A DNA stretch of 53,379 nucleotides from Opitutaceae bacterium (GTDB lineage Bacteria; Verrucomicrobiota; Verrucomicrobiia; Opitutales; Opitutaceae). The notes below the pieces were generated by a model that saw nothing but the letters and a program-made list of their open reading frames with translations, was not told where the DNA came from and did not search any database. Positions 33,468 through 41,623 of this stretch are shown here, piece after piece (the first letter of the stretch is position 1; each line of letters starts with the position of its first letter). Both the position numbers and the translations under genes were made by a program. The DNA lies in assembly GCA_028281165.1 (NCBI GenBank), contig JANQKI010000022.1, positions 1 to 53,379 on the forward strand, given 5' to 3'.

Positions 33468-34271
33468 ATGAAAATCATTCGCTATCAAGACGCTTCTGGG
33501 AATATCGGATACGCTGCTGAAACGGATTCCGGTCCTCGCAAAATCGATGGAGATATCTTCGGCGAGTATTCGGTGACCGATCAAACTGCCGATGTCGCCA
33601 AGCTACTGGCTCCTATCCTGCCTGAGATAATTCTTTGCATAGGGCTAAATTACCAGCGACATGCCGAAGAAAGCGGTTTGGCAGCTCCTAAAAACCCGGT
33701 TCTCTTTGTTAAGTCCAAGGCGGCTGTCCAGAATCCTGGCGATGATATCGAACTGCCGCGTCACTTGGCGAGCGACAAGGTTGACTACGAGTGCGAACTA
33801 GCGGTTGTCATTGGAAAAGCCTGTAAGAATGCTAGCCCAGAGAATGCCTTGGATTATGTTCTTGGATACACCTGCGCCAATGATGTGAGCGCCCGCGATT
33901 GGCAGATCGAGTGGGGTGGAGGTCAATGGTCGCGCGCCAAGACTTTCGATACATTTGCTCCTCTTGGTCCTTGTCTGGTCACGACTGATGAGATTACCGA
34001 TCCTAACCAGCTTGCCATAAAAACCGTCCTCAACGGTCAAACCATGCAGGATTGGAATACCAACGACATGATTTTCAATGTTCGGGAACTGATCGCTCAC
34101 TTGAGTGGAAGCACTACTTTATTGCCTGGTACCGTTATTCTGACGGGCACGCCCCACGGGGTAGGCATGGCCATGGAGCCACCCGTGTGGTTGAAATCTG
34201 GTGACGAAGTGACGATCGAGATTGAAGGTATTGGAAAGCTGACTAATCCAGTGGTGGAGGAAGCTGTCTAG
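33468..34271 (+). CDS. Fumarylacetoacetate hydrolase-family protein
   Basis: The family cleaves C-C bonds of 2,4-diketo acids. It has the start ILCIGLNYQRHAEESG, PVLFVKSKAAV, the metal-ligand DKVDYECELAVVIGK (two Glu), ANDVSARDWQ, KTFDTFAPLGPCL and LTGTPHGVGM. At 267 aa it has the length of 2,4-diketo-3-deoxy-L-rhamnonate or -fuconate hydrolases, a route for non-phosphorylated deoxysugar breakdown. The deoxysugar role is suggested by the neighbourhood only; hydrolases for aromatic degradation look alike. It sits between two sulfatase genes on the same strand. Confidence 0.85.
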   Translation: MKIIRYQDASGNIGYAAETDSGPRKIDGDIFGEYSVTDQTADVAKLLAPILPEIILCIGLNYQRHAEESGLAAPKNPVLFVKSKAAVQNPGDDIELPRHLASDKVDYECELAVVIGKACKNASPENALDYVLGYTCANDVSARDWQIEWGGGQWSRAKTFDTFAPLGPCLVTTDEITDPNQLAIKTVLNGQTMQDWNTNDMIFNVRELIAHLSGSTTLLPGTVILTGTPHGVGMAMEPPVWLKSGDEVTIEIEGIGKLTNPVVEEAV

Positions 34272-34474
34272 GTTTTAGGTATTAGGTTCTGGGAGTTGGG
34301 TTTAAGCGACCTTCTGAAAAATTCGTCGCTCCAGCCTAATACCAAAGACCCCTGCCAAACACCTGAATTACAAAACCTGACTTGCCTATTGGTGTTGGCG
34401 TGACCTTACTGATAATGTCTATAAATACAAAAAAGGTGGCGGTCGCGTTTTACCGTCTCTAATGGTCTAACAAA

Positions 34475-35863
34475 ATGATTCGTCGAGCCCTTTATTTTCT
34501 GTTTTTTTTCATTCTTAGCAGCTTTCATCACGCCGCTGCTTCCAAACCCCACGTTCTGTTCATTTCGATCGATGATCTGCGGCCAGAGCTGGGTTGTTAT
34601 GGCAAAACGCAAATCAAGTCTCCCCACATTGATCGCTTGGCTGAGGAGGGTGTTCTTTTCAAGCGAGCCTATTGTCAGGTTCCTACCTGCGGGGCGTCGC
34701 GAGCCAGCCTGTTTTCGGGCCTTCGACCTACTCCGAATCGCTTCCTTACCGCCAAAAGTAGCGTCGATGAGGAAGCGGGAGACGTGATAGATTTGGCAGG
34801 CTATTTCAAGCAGCATGGCTATTATACCGTATCCAATGGGAAAATACACCATTCTCCAAAGGATAGAGCTGATTCGTGGGACGAGGTTTTTCGCCCCAAT
34901 GGATACATGCAATATCAAACTCCTGAGAACATTGAGATCGCTAAGAACAATAAATGGGGGGCGGCTTGTTGGGAGGCTCCGGATGTTGAGGACAACGCGC
35001 TTCAGGGAGGGAAGATAGCGGATAAAGTCATCGAAGATCTGCGTAAGGCCAAGGAAAGCGGCCAGCCTTCTTTTATTACCGTTGGGCTGACCAAACCTCA
35101 CCTGCCATTCATCGCTCCCAAGAAGTACTGGGACCTGTATTCAGAGGAAGATATCAAGATGGCGCCCAATCCTTTCGCGCCGAAAAACGCGCCGAAAATA
35201 TCCCTACATAATTCTAGAGAGCTTAGACTGTTCTACACAGACGTTCCCGAAAAAGGCCCAATTCCTGAAGAGATTATTCCGAAGTTGATTCATGGATACT
35301 ATGCTTGTGTATCCTTTTCGGACGCCATGGTTGGAAGGATTCTCGACGAACTCGACCGGCTCGAAATGCGAGATGAAACCATCGTTATCCTCTGGGGAGA
35401 CCACGGCTGGCAGCTAGGCGAGCATGACATGTGGGTCAAGCACTGCGTCTATAATACTTCGCTCAATGCTCCGCTTATCATCAGCGCGCCTGGTATGCAG
35501 CAGGACAAGATAGCCAACGGCTTAGTTGAATTCGTGGATATCTACCCAACGCTTTGCGATCTAGCAGGAATCGGACTGCCCGATCACTTGCAAGGCGCCA
35601 GCGTGAAACCTATGCTAGAGGATGCATCTCATCCTGGAAAGAGGGCCGTTTTTTCACGGTTTCGCTTAGGCGACACGGTCCGAACCGATCGCTACATGTA
35701 TTCGGAGTGGATGGAGAATGGAGAAATCATCGCCCGCATGCTCTATGATCATGAAGTGGATCCATGGGAAAACGAAAATGTTGCCGAGTATCCGGAATTT
35801 AGTGACGTGGTTTCGAATCACTCCAAGTTATTGGCTGAGCACCGGGATACGTTTTTCGAATGA
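34475..35863 (+). CDS. Secreted S1-family sulfatase (iduronate-2-sulfatase-like), CGASR variant
   Basis: Signal peptide MIRRALYFLFFFILSS; metal site ISIDDLRPELGCYG, a form typical of iduronate-2-sulfatase-like enzymes. Cys72 lies in TCGASRASLFSGLRP, so the consensus C-x-P-x-R has Ala in the Pro position. Ala is an accepted variant, but conversion should be confirmed. WGDHGWQLGEHDMWVKH is the second metal/sulfate motif. At 462 aa it is slightly short but complete. The gene ends one base before the long GTAGCGGCGAT-family repeat. Confidence 0.92.
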   Translation: MIRRALYFLFFFILSSFHHAAASKPHVLFISIDDLRPELGCYGKTQIKSPHIDRLAEEGVLFKRAYCQVPTCGASRASLFSGLRPTPNRFLTAKSSVDEEAGDVIDLAGYFKQHGYYTVSNGKIHHSPKDRADSWDEVFRPNGYMQYQTPENIEIAKNNKWGAACWEAPDVEDNALQGGKIADKVIEDLRKAKESGQPSFITVGLTKPHLPFIAPKKYWDLYSEEDIKMAPNPFAPKNAPKISLHNSRELRLFYTDVPEKGPIPEEIIPKLIHGYYACVSFSDAMVGRILDELDRLEMRDETIVILWGDHGWQLGEHDMWVKHCVYNTSLNAPLIISAPGMQQDKIANGLVEFVDIYPTLCDLAGIGLPDHLQGASVKPMLEDASHPGKRAVFSRFRLGDTVRTDRYMYSEWMENGEIIARMLYDHEVDPWENENVAEYPEFSDVVSNHSKLLAEHRDTFFE

Positions 35864-35864
35864 G

Positions 35865-35969
35865 GTAACGGCGATCCGTCTAGGCCCATAGCTTCGCCGA
35901 GACATGTCGCTGATCGTCGTTGTTAATATCTATAAGCTGAGTTGTCGGCGATCAACGCTCGCCGCTACA
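35865..35969. repeat. GTAGCGGCGAT/CGCCGCTAC repeat, long copy after the CGASR sulfatase
   Basis: Begins GTAACGGCGATCC and ends CTCGCCGCTAC. The interior has ATAGCTTCGCCGAGACATG and CTGATCGTCGTTG, shared with the copy at 19120. It starts one base after the sulfatase stop. Confidence 0.7.
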
Positions 35970-35973
35970 TTTT

Positions 35974-36022
35974 CTATACCGCCACGGCCTCTGTCTTTTA
36001 TCCGCTCGATGTACTTGTTCAT
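35974..36022 (-). pseudogene. Short stretch resembling the 3' end of the ABC-F gene
   Basis: Read on the minus strand the stretch carries TACATCGAGCGGATA and ends GTGGCGGTATAG, closely matching the last codons of the ABC-F gene (YIERI...VAV-stop at 41624-41670). The middle differs by an indel that breaks the frame. Either a repeat carried along a fragment of a gene end, or the repeat itself extends this far in both places. It is not a functional gene. Confidence 0.4.
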
Positions 36023-36041
36023 CGCTCCAGGCTCTATAAGT

Positions 36042-36533
36042 TCAGCTCCGGATATATTTTGGAACTTTAGATTGGATCATTGATCTCAGCTCTTCACTCA
36101 TCACGTGAGCGGGTATGAAAAACGTAACCTGACGATCGCACCAAAAAGCCAAAATACGCTTAGTTTCTTCAGCCTTGCTTATTCGCTCCCATGGAATTGA
36201 ATTTTCGCCCAAGGCGCTCTTTTTTCGAATTTCCGTATCAGATATATTTATTACAACTCGACGGTCTTTTAGCTGGCGAACAGGTTTTGTTAGAATTCGA
36301 TTTAGTTGAACACGCAGAACTAAGACCACGAGAAGTATGCATAACGCGAATCCAATTGAAATGTAGGCTGCCCAATTAAAGAACTCTGCTGGAGATATGA
36401 ATAAAAGAAACAACGCTAAGGCGATCATCGTCATGGACAATGGGACCGACACGATCGCTTTCTGGCGCCATATGTGATTTGCGAGGTTTTTATTGTCGGT
36501 AACGTTGGCTTCGTACGTGACTTCAAGTTCCAT
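36042..36533 (-). CDS. YcxB-like membrane protein
   Basis: 163 aa with two membrane helices (about residues 29-46 and 53-72), followed by a basic turn and a soluble beta-rich part (RRVVINISDTEIRKKSALGENSIPWERISKAEET). This is the pattern of YcxB-like proteins, where a PH-like fold follows two helices. Function is unknown in the family. It overlaps the upstream GNAT gene by 11 bp and is probably the last gene of a three-gene unit headed by the IclR-type regulator. Confidence 0.75.
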   Translation of the reverse strand: MELEVTYEANVTDNKNLANHIWRQKAIVSVPLSMTMIALALFLLFISPAEFFNWAAYISIGFALCILLVVLVLRVQLNRILTKPVRQLKDRRVVINISDTEIRKKSALGENSIPWERISKAEETKRILAFWCDRQVTFFIPAHVMSEELRSMIQSKVPKYIRS

Positions 36534-37074
36534 CTTTGCTTATTGAATACATTCTGTCCGGGTAGTCGTAGCCTTCTAGCATTACGTCTTTTTCGTATGT
36601 CATCCCAGTCTTTTTCGCTACATTGATCGAGGCAATATTGTTCGGATCGATGAGAGATATTACTCGGTTTATGCGAAGCCTTTCAAATGCATATTCTCGA
36701 ACCGCTATTGCGGCTTCCGTGGCATAACCGAAATTCCAGAACGGCCTCTTAAGCCTATAGGCTACTTCGACCTCTTGCCTTCCAAGTATATCAGGAAAGT
36801 TAACTAGTCCGCAATAGCCGATAAATTCCCGATCTTGTTTCTTGATAACTGCCCATAAGCCAAAGCCTAGTGTCTTGTAATTTTCTATTTGGCTTTCCAA
36901 CCAGAGATCCGTCTCGTCTCTGGATAAAGTACCAGTACTGAATCGCATGACTTCTTTATCTTGGAATAGATCGTAAAGCGATTCGGCATCTTTCGATTCA
37001 AATTCGCGTAGGATCAAACGAATTGTCTCGGCAATTTTCAACTTAGGCTTTCCACGGTCAGCCATCGCCGCCAT
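36523..37074 (-). CDS. GNAT N-acetyltransferase (RimJ/RimL type)
   Basis: ETIRLILREFESKDAESL at the start and the acetyl-CoA-binding region FWNFGYATEAAIAVREYAFE, RVISLIDPNNIASINVAKKTGM are the hallmarks of the RimJ/RimL-like GNAT branch, which acetylates N-termini or small amines. ATG 37074 (MAAMADRGK) is used; a TTG at 37092 overlapping the stop of the upstream gene would add six residues. The substrate is unknown. Confidence 0.87.
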   Translation of the reverse strand: MAAMADRGKPKLKIAETIRLILREFESKDAESLYDLFQDKEVMRFSTGTLSRDETDLWLESQIENYKTLGFGLWAVIKKQDREFIGYCGLVNFPDILGRQEVEVAYRLKRPFWNFGYATEAAIAVREYAFERLRINRVISLIDPNNIASINVAKKTGMTYEKDVMLEGYDYPDRMYSISKDGT

Positions 37075-37088
37075 CTTACTCCGTATCC

Positions 37089-37871
37089 TCAAGTCAAATA
37101 CGGACTAGTGAGAGGCAATTCCAATGGAGGTAGGAGTTCGGATAGTTTTTCTGCGGTTTTCTTGAGCTCGGGAAAGACGCTTTCCGGAGCTAGACGATCA
37201 TTCGAATTCAGATTCACGCCGAGAGCATAGCGAGGCATTTTTTCTTTTTCGAGGAATACGGGAATGGCCACTCTCACGAGATCGGAGCGCTCTTCTTTAT
37301 CTTCAATCGTATAGCCATTTTTTCGAATGGCTTTCAGTTTGGCCTGGTATTTTTTATAGTCGTAAGTGTGATCGTCTCGTAAATACGCATCCCATCGGAA
37401 AAACGTGTGCATCATGAATGTCTGCTCCGCGTGGGCCAAGAAAATCTGAGCGTATCCGTGAAAGGGAATGAGCGGCCATTCCTTGCCGATGTGCGAATAA
37501 GGAAGGGCGCTGGGCAGATTGAAACGTTCCATGATCTTCATCGTGCTTTCGCCTACCCATCCGAATAGGGCCACTGGTCTCATCAGCTCGTTTGCCAGAT
37601 TCTCGACGAGAGCGCTGATGTCTTTTTTGAAGGGTCGAGGCAGCAGAGCTCTTGAGATGTAGGCCGATTCCGCTTTGGTGAAGTAGCTTAGCGAATAGAC
37701 GCGATTGAAGTGCTCGATCTCGCCGATTTCTTGCAGTCCTTTTAGTAGATTCGTGAGCCCGGTGTGTGAAATAGGGGCCAGGCGCGTTTGCAGTTCTGAA
37801 TACGTGGCCGTTTTATTCTCGTGCAGATGCTTTATGATCTTAAGTGTTCGCTCGGCTGTGTCTTTAGTCAT
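37089..37871 (-). CDS. IclR-like transcriptional regulator
   Basis: A winged-helix domain spans about residues 1-60 (RTLKIIKHLHENKTATYSEL, HTGLTNLLKGLQEIGEIEH). The C-terminal ~170 residues follow the IclR effector-domain outline, with GWVGESTMKIMERF, PLIPFHGYAQIFLAH and RVAIPVFLEKEKMPRYALGV. Effector Cys/His residues are not obvious. It is divergent from the TonB-dependent receptor gene with a 505-bp gap that contains three related palindromes, so it may regulate that receptor (inference). Confidence 0.72.
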   Translation of the reverse strand: MTKDTAERTLKIIKHLHENKTATYSELQTRLAPISHTGLTNLLKGLQEIGEIEHFNRVYSLSYFTKAESAYISRALLPRPFKKDISALVENLANELMRPVALFGWVGESTMKIMERFNLPSALPYSHIGKEWPLIPFHGYAQIFLAHAEQTFMMHTFFRWDAYLRDDHTYDYKKYQAKLKAIRKNGYTIEDKEERSDLVRVAIPVFLEKEKMPRYALGVNLNSNDRLAPESVFPELKKTAEKLSELLPPLELPLTSPYLT

Positions 37872-38376
37872 CTATCGTTCAGGATGGGTCGCCTTTTGGC
37901 TATTTCGAGCGACTCCCTCTTTTTTCTACCGAGGGCTTGAAACATGTGGGACCGACGAGCTGCGAAAGGAAGGCTGGGATCATTCAAGACTGAGTTCGGG
38001 TTAAGCTTAACAAAGGCTATCTTAAGCTCCTGGTTGGGATGGCGCTGGAAGATTCGTTTAGTTTATTATCTCTTTAAGTAAAGAGTAAATTTCCGAATAA
38101 TGTAAATTATTTCCTAGATGGGATTCTTTAGAGTAGCTTGGAGCGGCTAAATACTCTTCAAATAAAGAAATTATGCTACTAAAATCTCTATACAAAGAGT
38201 AGTATGTGGCTATGATTCGTCATACTTAAACTGCAAGCTCGTTTCTCGTCTTCGCCGCCACCGCATGGCAATTGCTCGTCGAATCCCTCGTCACTATTTC
38301 CACATTTTGCGCTGCGACGATTTCGAAGTCGACCTTCGCTTTTCTACAAACGTGAACCCTAACCTCTGCCCTACGT
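37872..38376. other. Gene-free 505-bp region between the IclR-type gene and the TonB receptor gene
   Basis: No convincing gene on either strand. The central part (38050-38215) is clearly more AT-rich than its surroundings and holds three CTCTT-type palindromes (38070, 38154, 38186). The part next to the receptor gene (38220-38376) could be its 5' leader. Confidence 0.6.
38070..38199. promoter_or_regulatory. Three related CTCTT...AAGAG palindromes
   Basis: CTCTTTAAGTAAAGAG (38070-38085, perfect 6-bp arms), CTCTTCAAATAAAGA (38154-38168, imperfect) and CTCTATACAAAGAG (38186-38199). The 84- and 32-bp spacings are near whole numbers of helical turns. They are candidate operators for a dimeric regulator, possibly the adjacent IclR-type protein. 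Confidence 0.45.
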
Positions 38377-41300
38377 ATGAATACGTTTAAGAGCTTAATG
38401 CGACTACTCCGCAAGAGCCGTTTATTGGCGACGGCTTTCTTGTTTACACTGTCATTGGATTATGCATACGGACAATCTTCTGACGCTGATGCTGAAGAGG
38501 AAATCTACGAGCTATCGCCATTCACTGTCGATGAGAGCGGCAATGAAGGCTATCGAGCGACCAACACTTTGGCAGGCTCCCGCCTTAACACAAATGTGGC
38601 CGACGTCGGAGCTTCGATCGACATTCTGACGACGGAATTCCTTGAAGATGTCGCCTCGACGAACATCTTGGATGCGGCTGACTGGGTAGGCAACATTCAG
38701 CGAGACACGAGCGGTCTAGTGTCCGATCCGGAAGGCAATGTTGCCAGCACTACAGGGCGTCAGCTTCGTATTCGAGGCTTCTCTACAGGCAATCTGAAGC
38801 AGGATTTCTTTCCCCTTCTGCACTCGGGCGACACCTACAACACCGAGCGCATTACGTTTAACCGGGGTCCGAATGCCATTCTCTTCGGCATTGGCAATCC
38901 GGGTGGAGCGGTGAATACGGTTTCCAAGCGGGCTCAGATGAAAGACTCCAATTCCTTCAGGCTTCGTTTCGACACCTTTGGCAGCAAGCGCGCCGAGGTG
39001 GACATTAATCGCGTCTTGATCGATGATAAACTGGCTCTTCGCTTCGCTGCGGTTGAAGGCGAGGGGGCTACGCATCGCAAGCCTCAAACCAGTCGAAATA
39101 GCAGACAGTACATAGCCGCCACGTTTCGGCCACATGAAAACACGTCTTTCCACCTTTCCTACGAGCAGGGAGTCATCCGTCGCTCTACTGCCCGCTCTTG
39201 GCTTGTTGCAGACGGGGTTTCGACTTGGGTGGAGGCAGGTAGCAACACCGTTGCCGCCAACAATTTGAACGCAGCCGGCAATCGCCCTCCGGGCATCGCC
39301 AATTTGAATAATCAGAACTATCTCCTGCTCGTCGATACCGAGGCGACTGGCGCGGGGACCTCCGTGCCCATCCTGAATTGGCGGCGTTTTGGAACGACGG
39401 CTGAGCCCCAACAGCCGTTCGCGGATCAGCGTGGCAACACGGCCTTGCTGGACGAGTCCATTTTGCCGTTCACCGCCAGCCCCATGGGCGATGCCAATCA
39501 GGCCTTCCATGACTTCGACCATTTCCTGGTAACCTGGGACCAGCGCCTGCTTGAGAATCTGGATGTCCAGCTGGCTTACAACAAGCAGACTGAGCATATC
39601 GATCGCTTCCGCACCGTGCCCAATCAGTTCTATATTGTACGCGCAGACGTGAACGAGTTCCTGCCCGACGGCACTGGCTTTAATGCAACTGGAGTCAGCG
39701 ATACGCCCAATCCGAACCTTTTTGATCCCAATAATCCCAGCTACTTTTTCGAAACCGACCAACTCGAATTGCGCCAGAGTTACAATGGATTCCAAATCGC
39801 TCGAGCATCGCTCTCCTACGATCTCAAATTTTCCGATATTGGTTCCGACAGTTGGCTCAAATGGCTAGGGGATCATCGCTTGGCCTACATGTACGAGGTC
39901 GAGGACTCCTTTTCTAATGCGAATAACATGCGCCTGCTGAACATTACGCCGCTCGACGGTTATCCTACGGATATTCGGAATAACAACAATCGCATCCGCG
40001 TGCGCTGGTTTCTCGATCCAGACAACGGAGTCTATGGTCCGACCTCCGATTGGCTGGCGCGCTTTCCTATCGTCCATCGAGGGGATCCATTGCCGGCGGA
40101 TACAGACGGCGACGGCATTGTGCCCGCCTTTGCTCCCCGAGCGAACGGGACCAACCGCGAAGACAAGTCGACAAACGATATGTTCGTCACTCAAAGCCGC
40201 TTCTGGAATAATCGGATCATCGCCACCGTTGGCTGGCGCAATGATCGCACGACACGATTCGACGGTAATCTGGTGGGTCCCGATCCTGTGACGAGAACGC
40301 CAGAAGACCCTGTGACCGTATCGCCTATCGGAACCTTTGATCCTTCCAGCGATTTTAATGATCGAACCGATTTCGCTGAAGTCAGCACGTGGACCCGAGG
40401 AGCGGTATTTCGCCCGTTCAATCAGATCGGTCCGTTTGGCGGTTTGGCGTTTTTCTACAACGAGTCTAAAAGCGGCAACCTCGGTTCAGGTCCCTTCGAC
40501 ATCAACGGCGACGATCTTCCGGCCAGATCTGGCGACGGCAAGGATTGGGGCTTCCGCTTCTCCTTGTTTGAGCGAAAGGTCCATGTGAATGTGAACTGGT
40601 TCGAGACGAGCGAAATCAATAGGAACACCGCCCAGATTCGAGGCGGCCCGCAGACTGGCCAGTTTGCAGAGCCTCTTAATGCGATTTGGAACACGTTTAT
40701 CGATTTTGGCCTTGAAGAGGGCGACGAGAGCGTCAGCCCGCTGGCCCAGGAAGTATTGCAGGAAACGGGGCTTACCCTGCCTGGAGGCCTGACGGACGAG
40801 ATCCGAGGAACATGGCAGGACACTCAAGACCAGGATGCCGACGGAGTCGAGATCAGCCTAACAGCCAACCCGACCCCATCATGGCGCATGGTGTTCAAGC
40901 TGAGCAACCAGGAGAACATTCTGAGTAATATTGGCCCTCGAGCGATCGTATACTGGCAGACCTTTTCGGACTATTTAAGCTCGAGACCGGATTTGCTCGC
41001 CCTAGAGACGGCCGACGGAGATACGACCGTTGGGGACGAAGTCGCCCTAGCCACGGAGGCCTTGGCGAATACGAGGCGCCTCGATGGGGTGACGGATGGA
41101 CGTCAGCCTTTGTGGAACATGAATTTCACCACGAATTACAGCTTCCGCAATCACGATGGCTGGATCCAGCCATTCAGCATCGGGGCTGGGGCTCGTTGGC
41201 GCGATAAGAACATCATCGGCTACGCTCAGGACGACCTTGGACTCAACGATCCGGAAAACCCATTCTATCGAGCAGACAATTGGAATATCGATTTCTGGCT

Positions 41301-41490
41301 CAAGTACAACCGGAAGATTCTCAATGACAAAGTCAATTGGCTGGTGCAACTCAACGTGAGGAATGCCTTCAATGATGATGGCCTCTTCCCCATGAAAGCT
41401 AATGATGATGGTTCCGGCAATCCGATCCTTATTCGCTATGGAGTACCGGCGCCGATACATCTCATCTTGACTAATACATTCAAATTCTAG
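38377..41490 (+). CDS. TonB-dependent outer-membrane receptor
   Basis: 1037 aa. A long signal sequence (about residues 1-32, ending YAYGQS) is followed by an acidic stretch and YELSPFTVDESG, a TonB-box-like region. The plug domain follows (DVGASIDILTTEFLEDVAS, LRIRGFSTG, TFNRGPNAILFGIGNPGGAVN). The remaining ~800 residues are beta-barrel, ending in Phe (LTNTFKF). This form is typical of Opitutia receptors, which often import oligosaccharides or siderophores. No SusD partner is adjacent. The ligand cannot be told; sulfatases on both sides favour a glycan. Confidence 0.93.
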   Translation: MNTFKSLMRLLRKSRLLATAFLFTLSLDYAYGQSSDADAEEEIYELSPFTVDESGNEGYRATNTLAGSRLNTNVADVGASIDILTTEFLEDVASTNILDAADWVGNIQRDTSGLVSDPEGNVASTTGRQLRIRGFSTGNLKQDFFPLLHSGDTYNTERITFNRGPNAILFGIGNPGGAVNTVSKRAQMKDSNSFRLRFDTFGSKRAEVDINRVLIDDKLALRFAAVEGEGATHRKPQTSRNSRQYIAATFRPHENTSFHLSYEQGVIRRSTARSWLVADGVSTWVEAGSNTVAANNLNAAGNRPPGIANLNNQNYLLLVDTEATGAGTSVPILNWRRFGTTAEPQQPFADQRGNTALLDESILPFTASPMGDANQAFHDFDHFLVTWDQRLLENLDVQLAYNKQTEHIDRFRTVPNQFYIVRADVNEFLPDGTGFNATGVSDTPNPNLFDPNNPSYFFETDQLELRQSYNGFQIARASLSYDLKFSDIGSDSWLKWLGDHRLAYMYEVEDSFSNANNMRLLNITPLDGYPTDIRNNNNRIRVRWFLDPDNGVYGPTSDWLARFPIVHRGDPLPADTDGDGIVPAFAPRANGTNREDKSTNDMFVTQSRFWNNRIIATVGWRNDRTTRFDGNLVGPDPVTRTPEDPVTVSPIGTFDPSSDFNDRTDFAEVSTWTRGAVFRPFNQIGPFGGLAFFYNESKSGNLGSGPFDINGDDLPARSGDGKDWGFRFSLFERKVHVNVNWFETSEINRNTAQIRGGPQTGQFAEPLNAIWNTFIDFGLEEGDESVSPLAQEVLQETGLTLPGGLTDEIRGTWQDTQDQDADGVEISLTANPTPSWRMVFKLSNQENILSNIGPRAIVYWQTFSDYLSSRPDLLALETADGDTTVGDEVALATEALANTRRLDGVTDGRQPLWNMNFTTNYSFRNHDGWIQPFSIGAGARWRDKNIIGYAQDDLGLNDPENPFYRADNWNIDFWLKYNRKILNDKVNWLVQLNVRNAFNDDGLFPMKANDDGSGNPILIRYGVPAPIHLILTNTFKF

Positions 41491-41523
41491 TTTGTCGGAG
41501 AAATCTTAATACATACATTTGAT

Positions 41524-41556
41524 AAGCGGCTCTCGTTTTTCGAGGGCCGCTTTTGC
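41524..41556 (+). terminator. Rho-independent terminator of the TonB receptor gene
   Basis: AAGCGGCTCTCG-TTTTT-CGAGGGCCGCTT: a 12-bp stem with one G-T pair, followed by TTTTGCTTTC. It lies 34 bases after the receptor stop. Confidence 0.8.
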
Positions 41557-41563
41557 TTTCTCG

Positions 41564-41618
41564 TGTAGCGGTCGAATCTTGTCGATTGAAGAGCCGGCGA
41601 TCAGCCGATCGCCGCTAC
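41564..41618. repeat. GTAGCGGT/CGCCGCTAC repeat at the ABC-F gene 3' end
   Basis: Short copy: GTGTAGCGGTCGAATC on the left, GATCAGCCGATCGCCGCTAC on the right, with imperfect inverted arms. It ends five bases before the ABC-F stop codon (41624-41626) and directly follows the terminator. Confidence 0.7.
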
Positions 41619-41623
41619 GCTAT

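Noticed and set aside
38716..39795. Minus-strand open frame of 359 codons inside the TonB receptor gene
   Set aside because: Fully antisense to the receptor, no domain, no neighbours in the same direction, composition follows the opposite frame.
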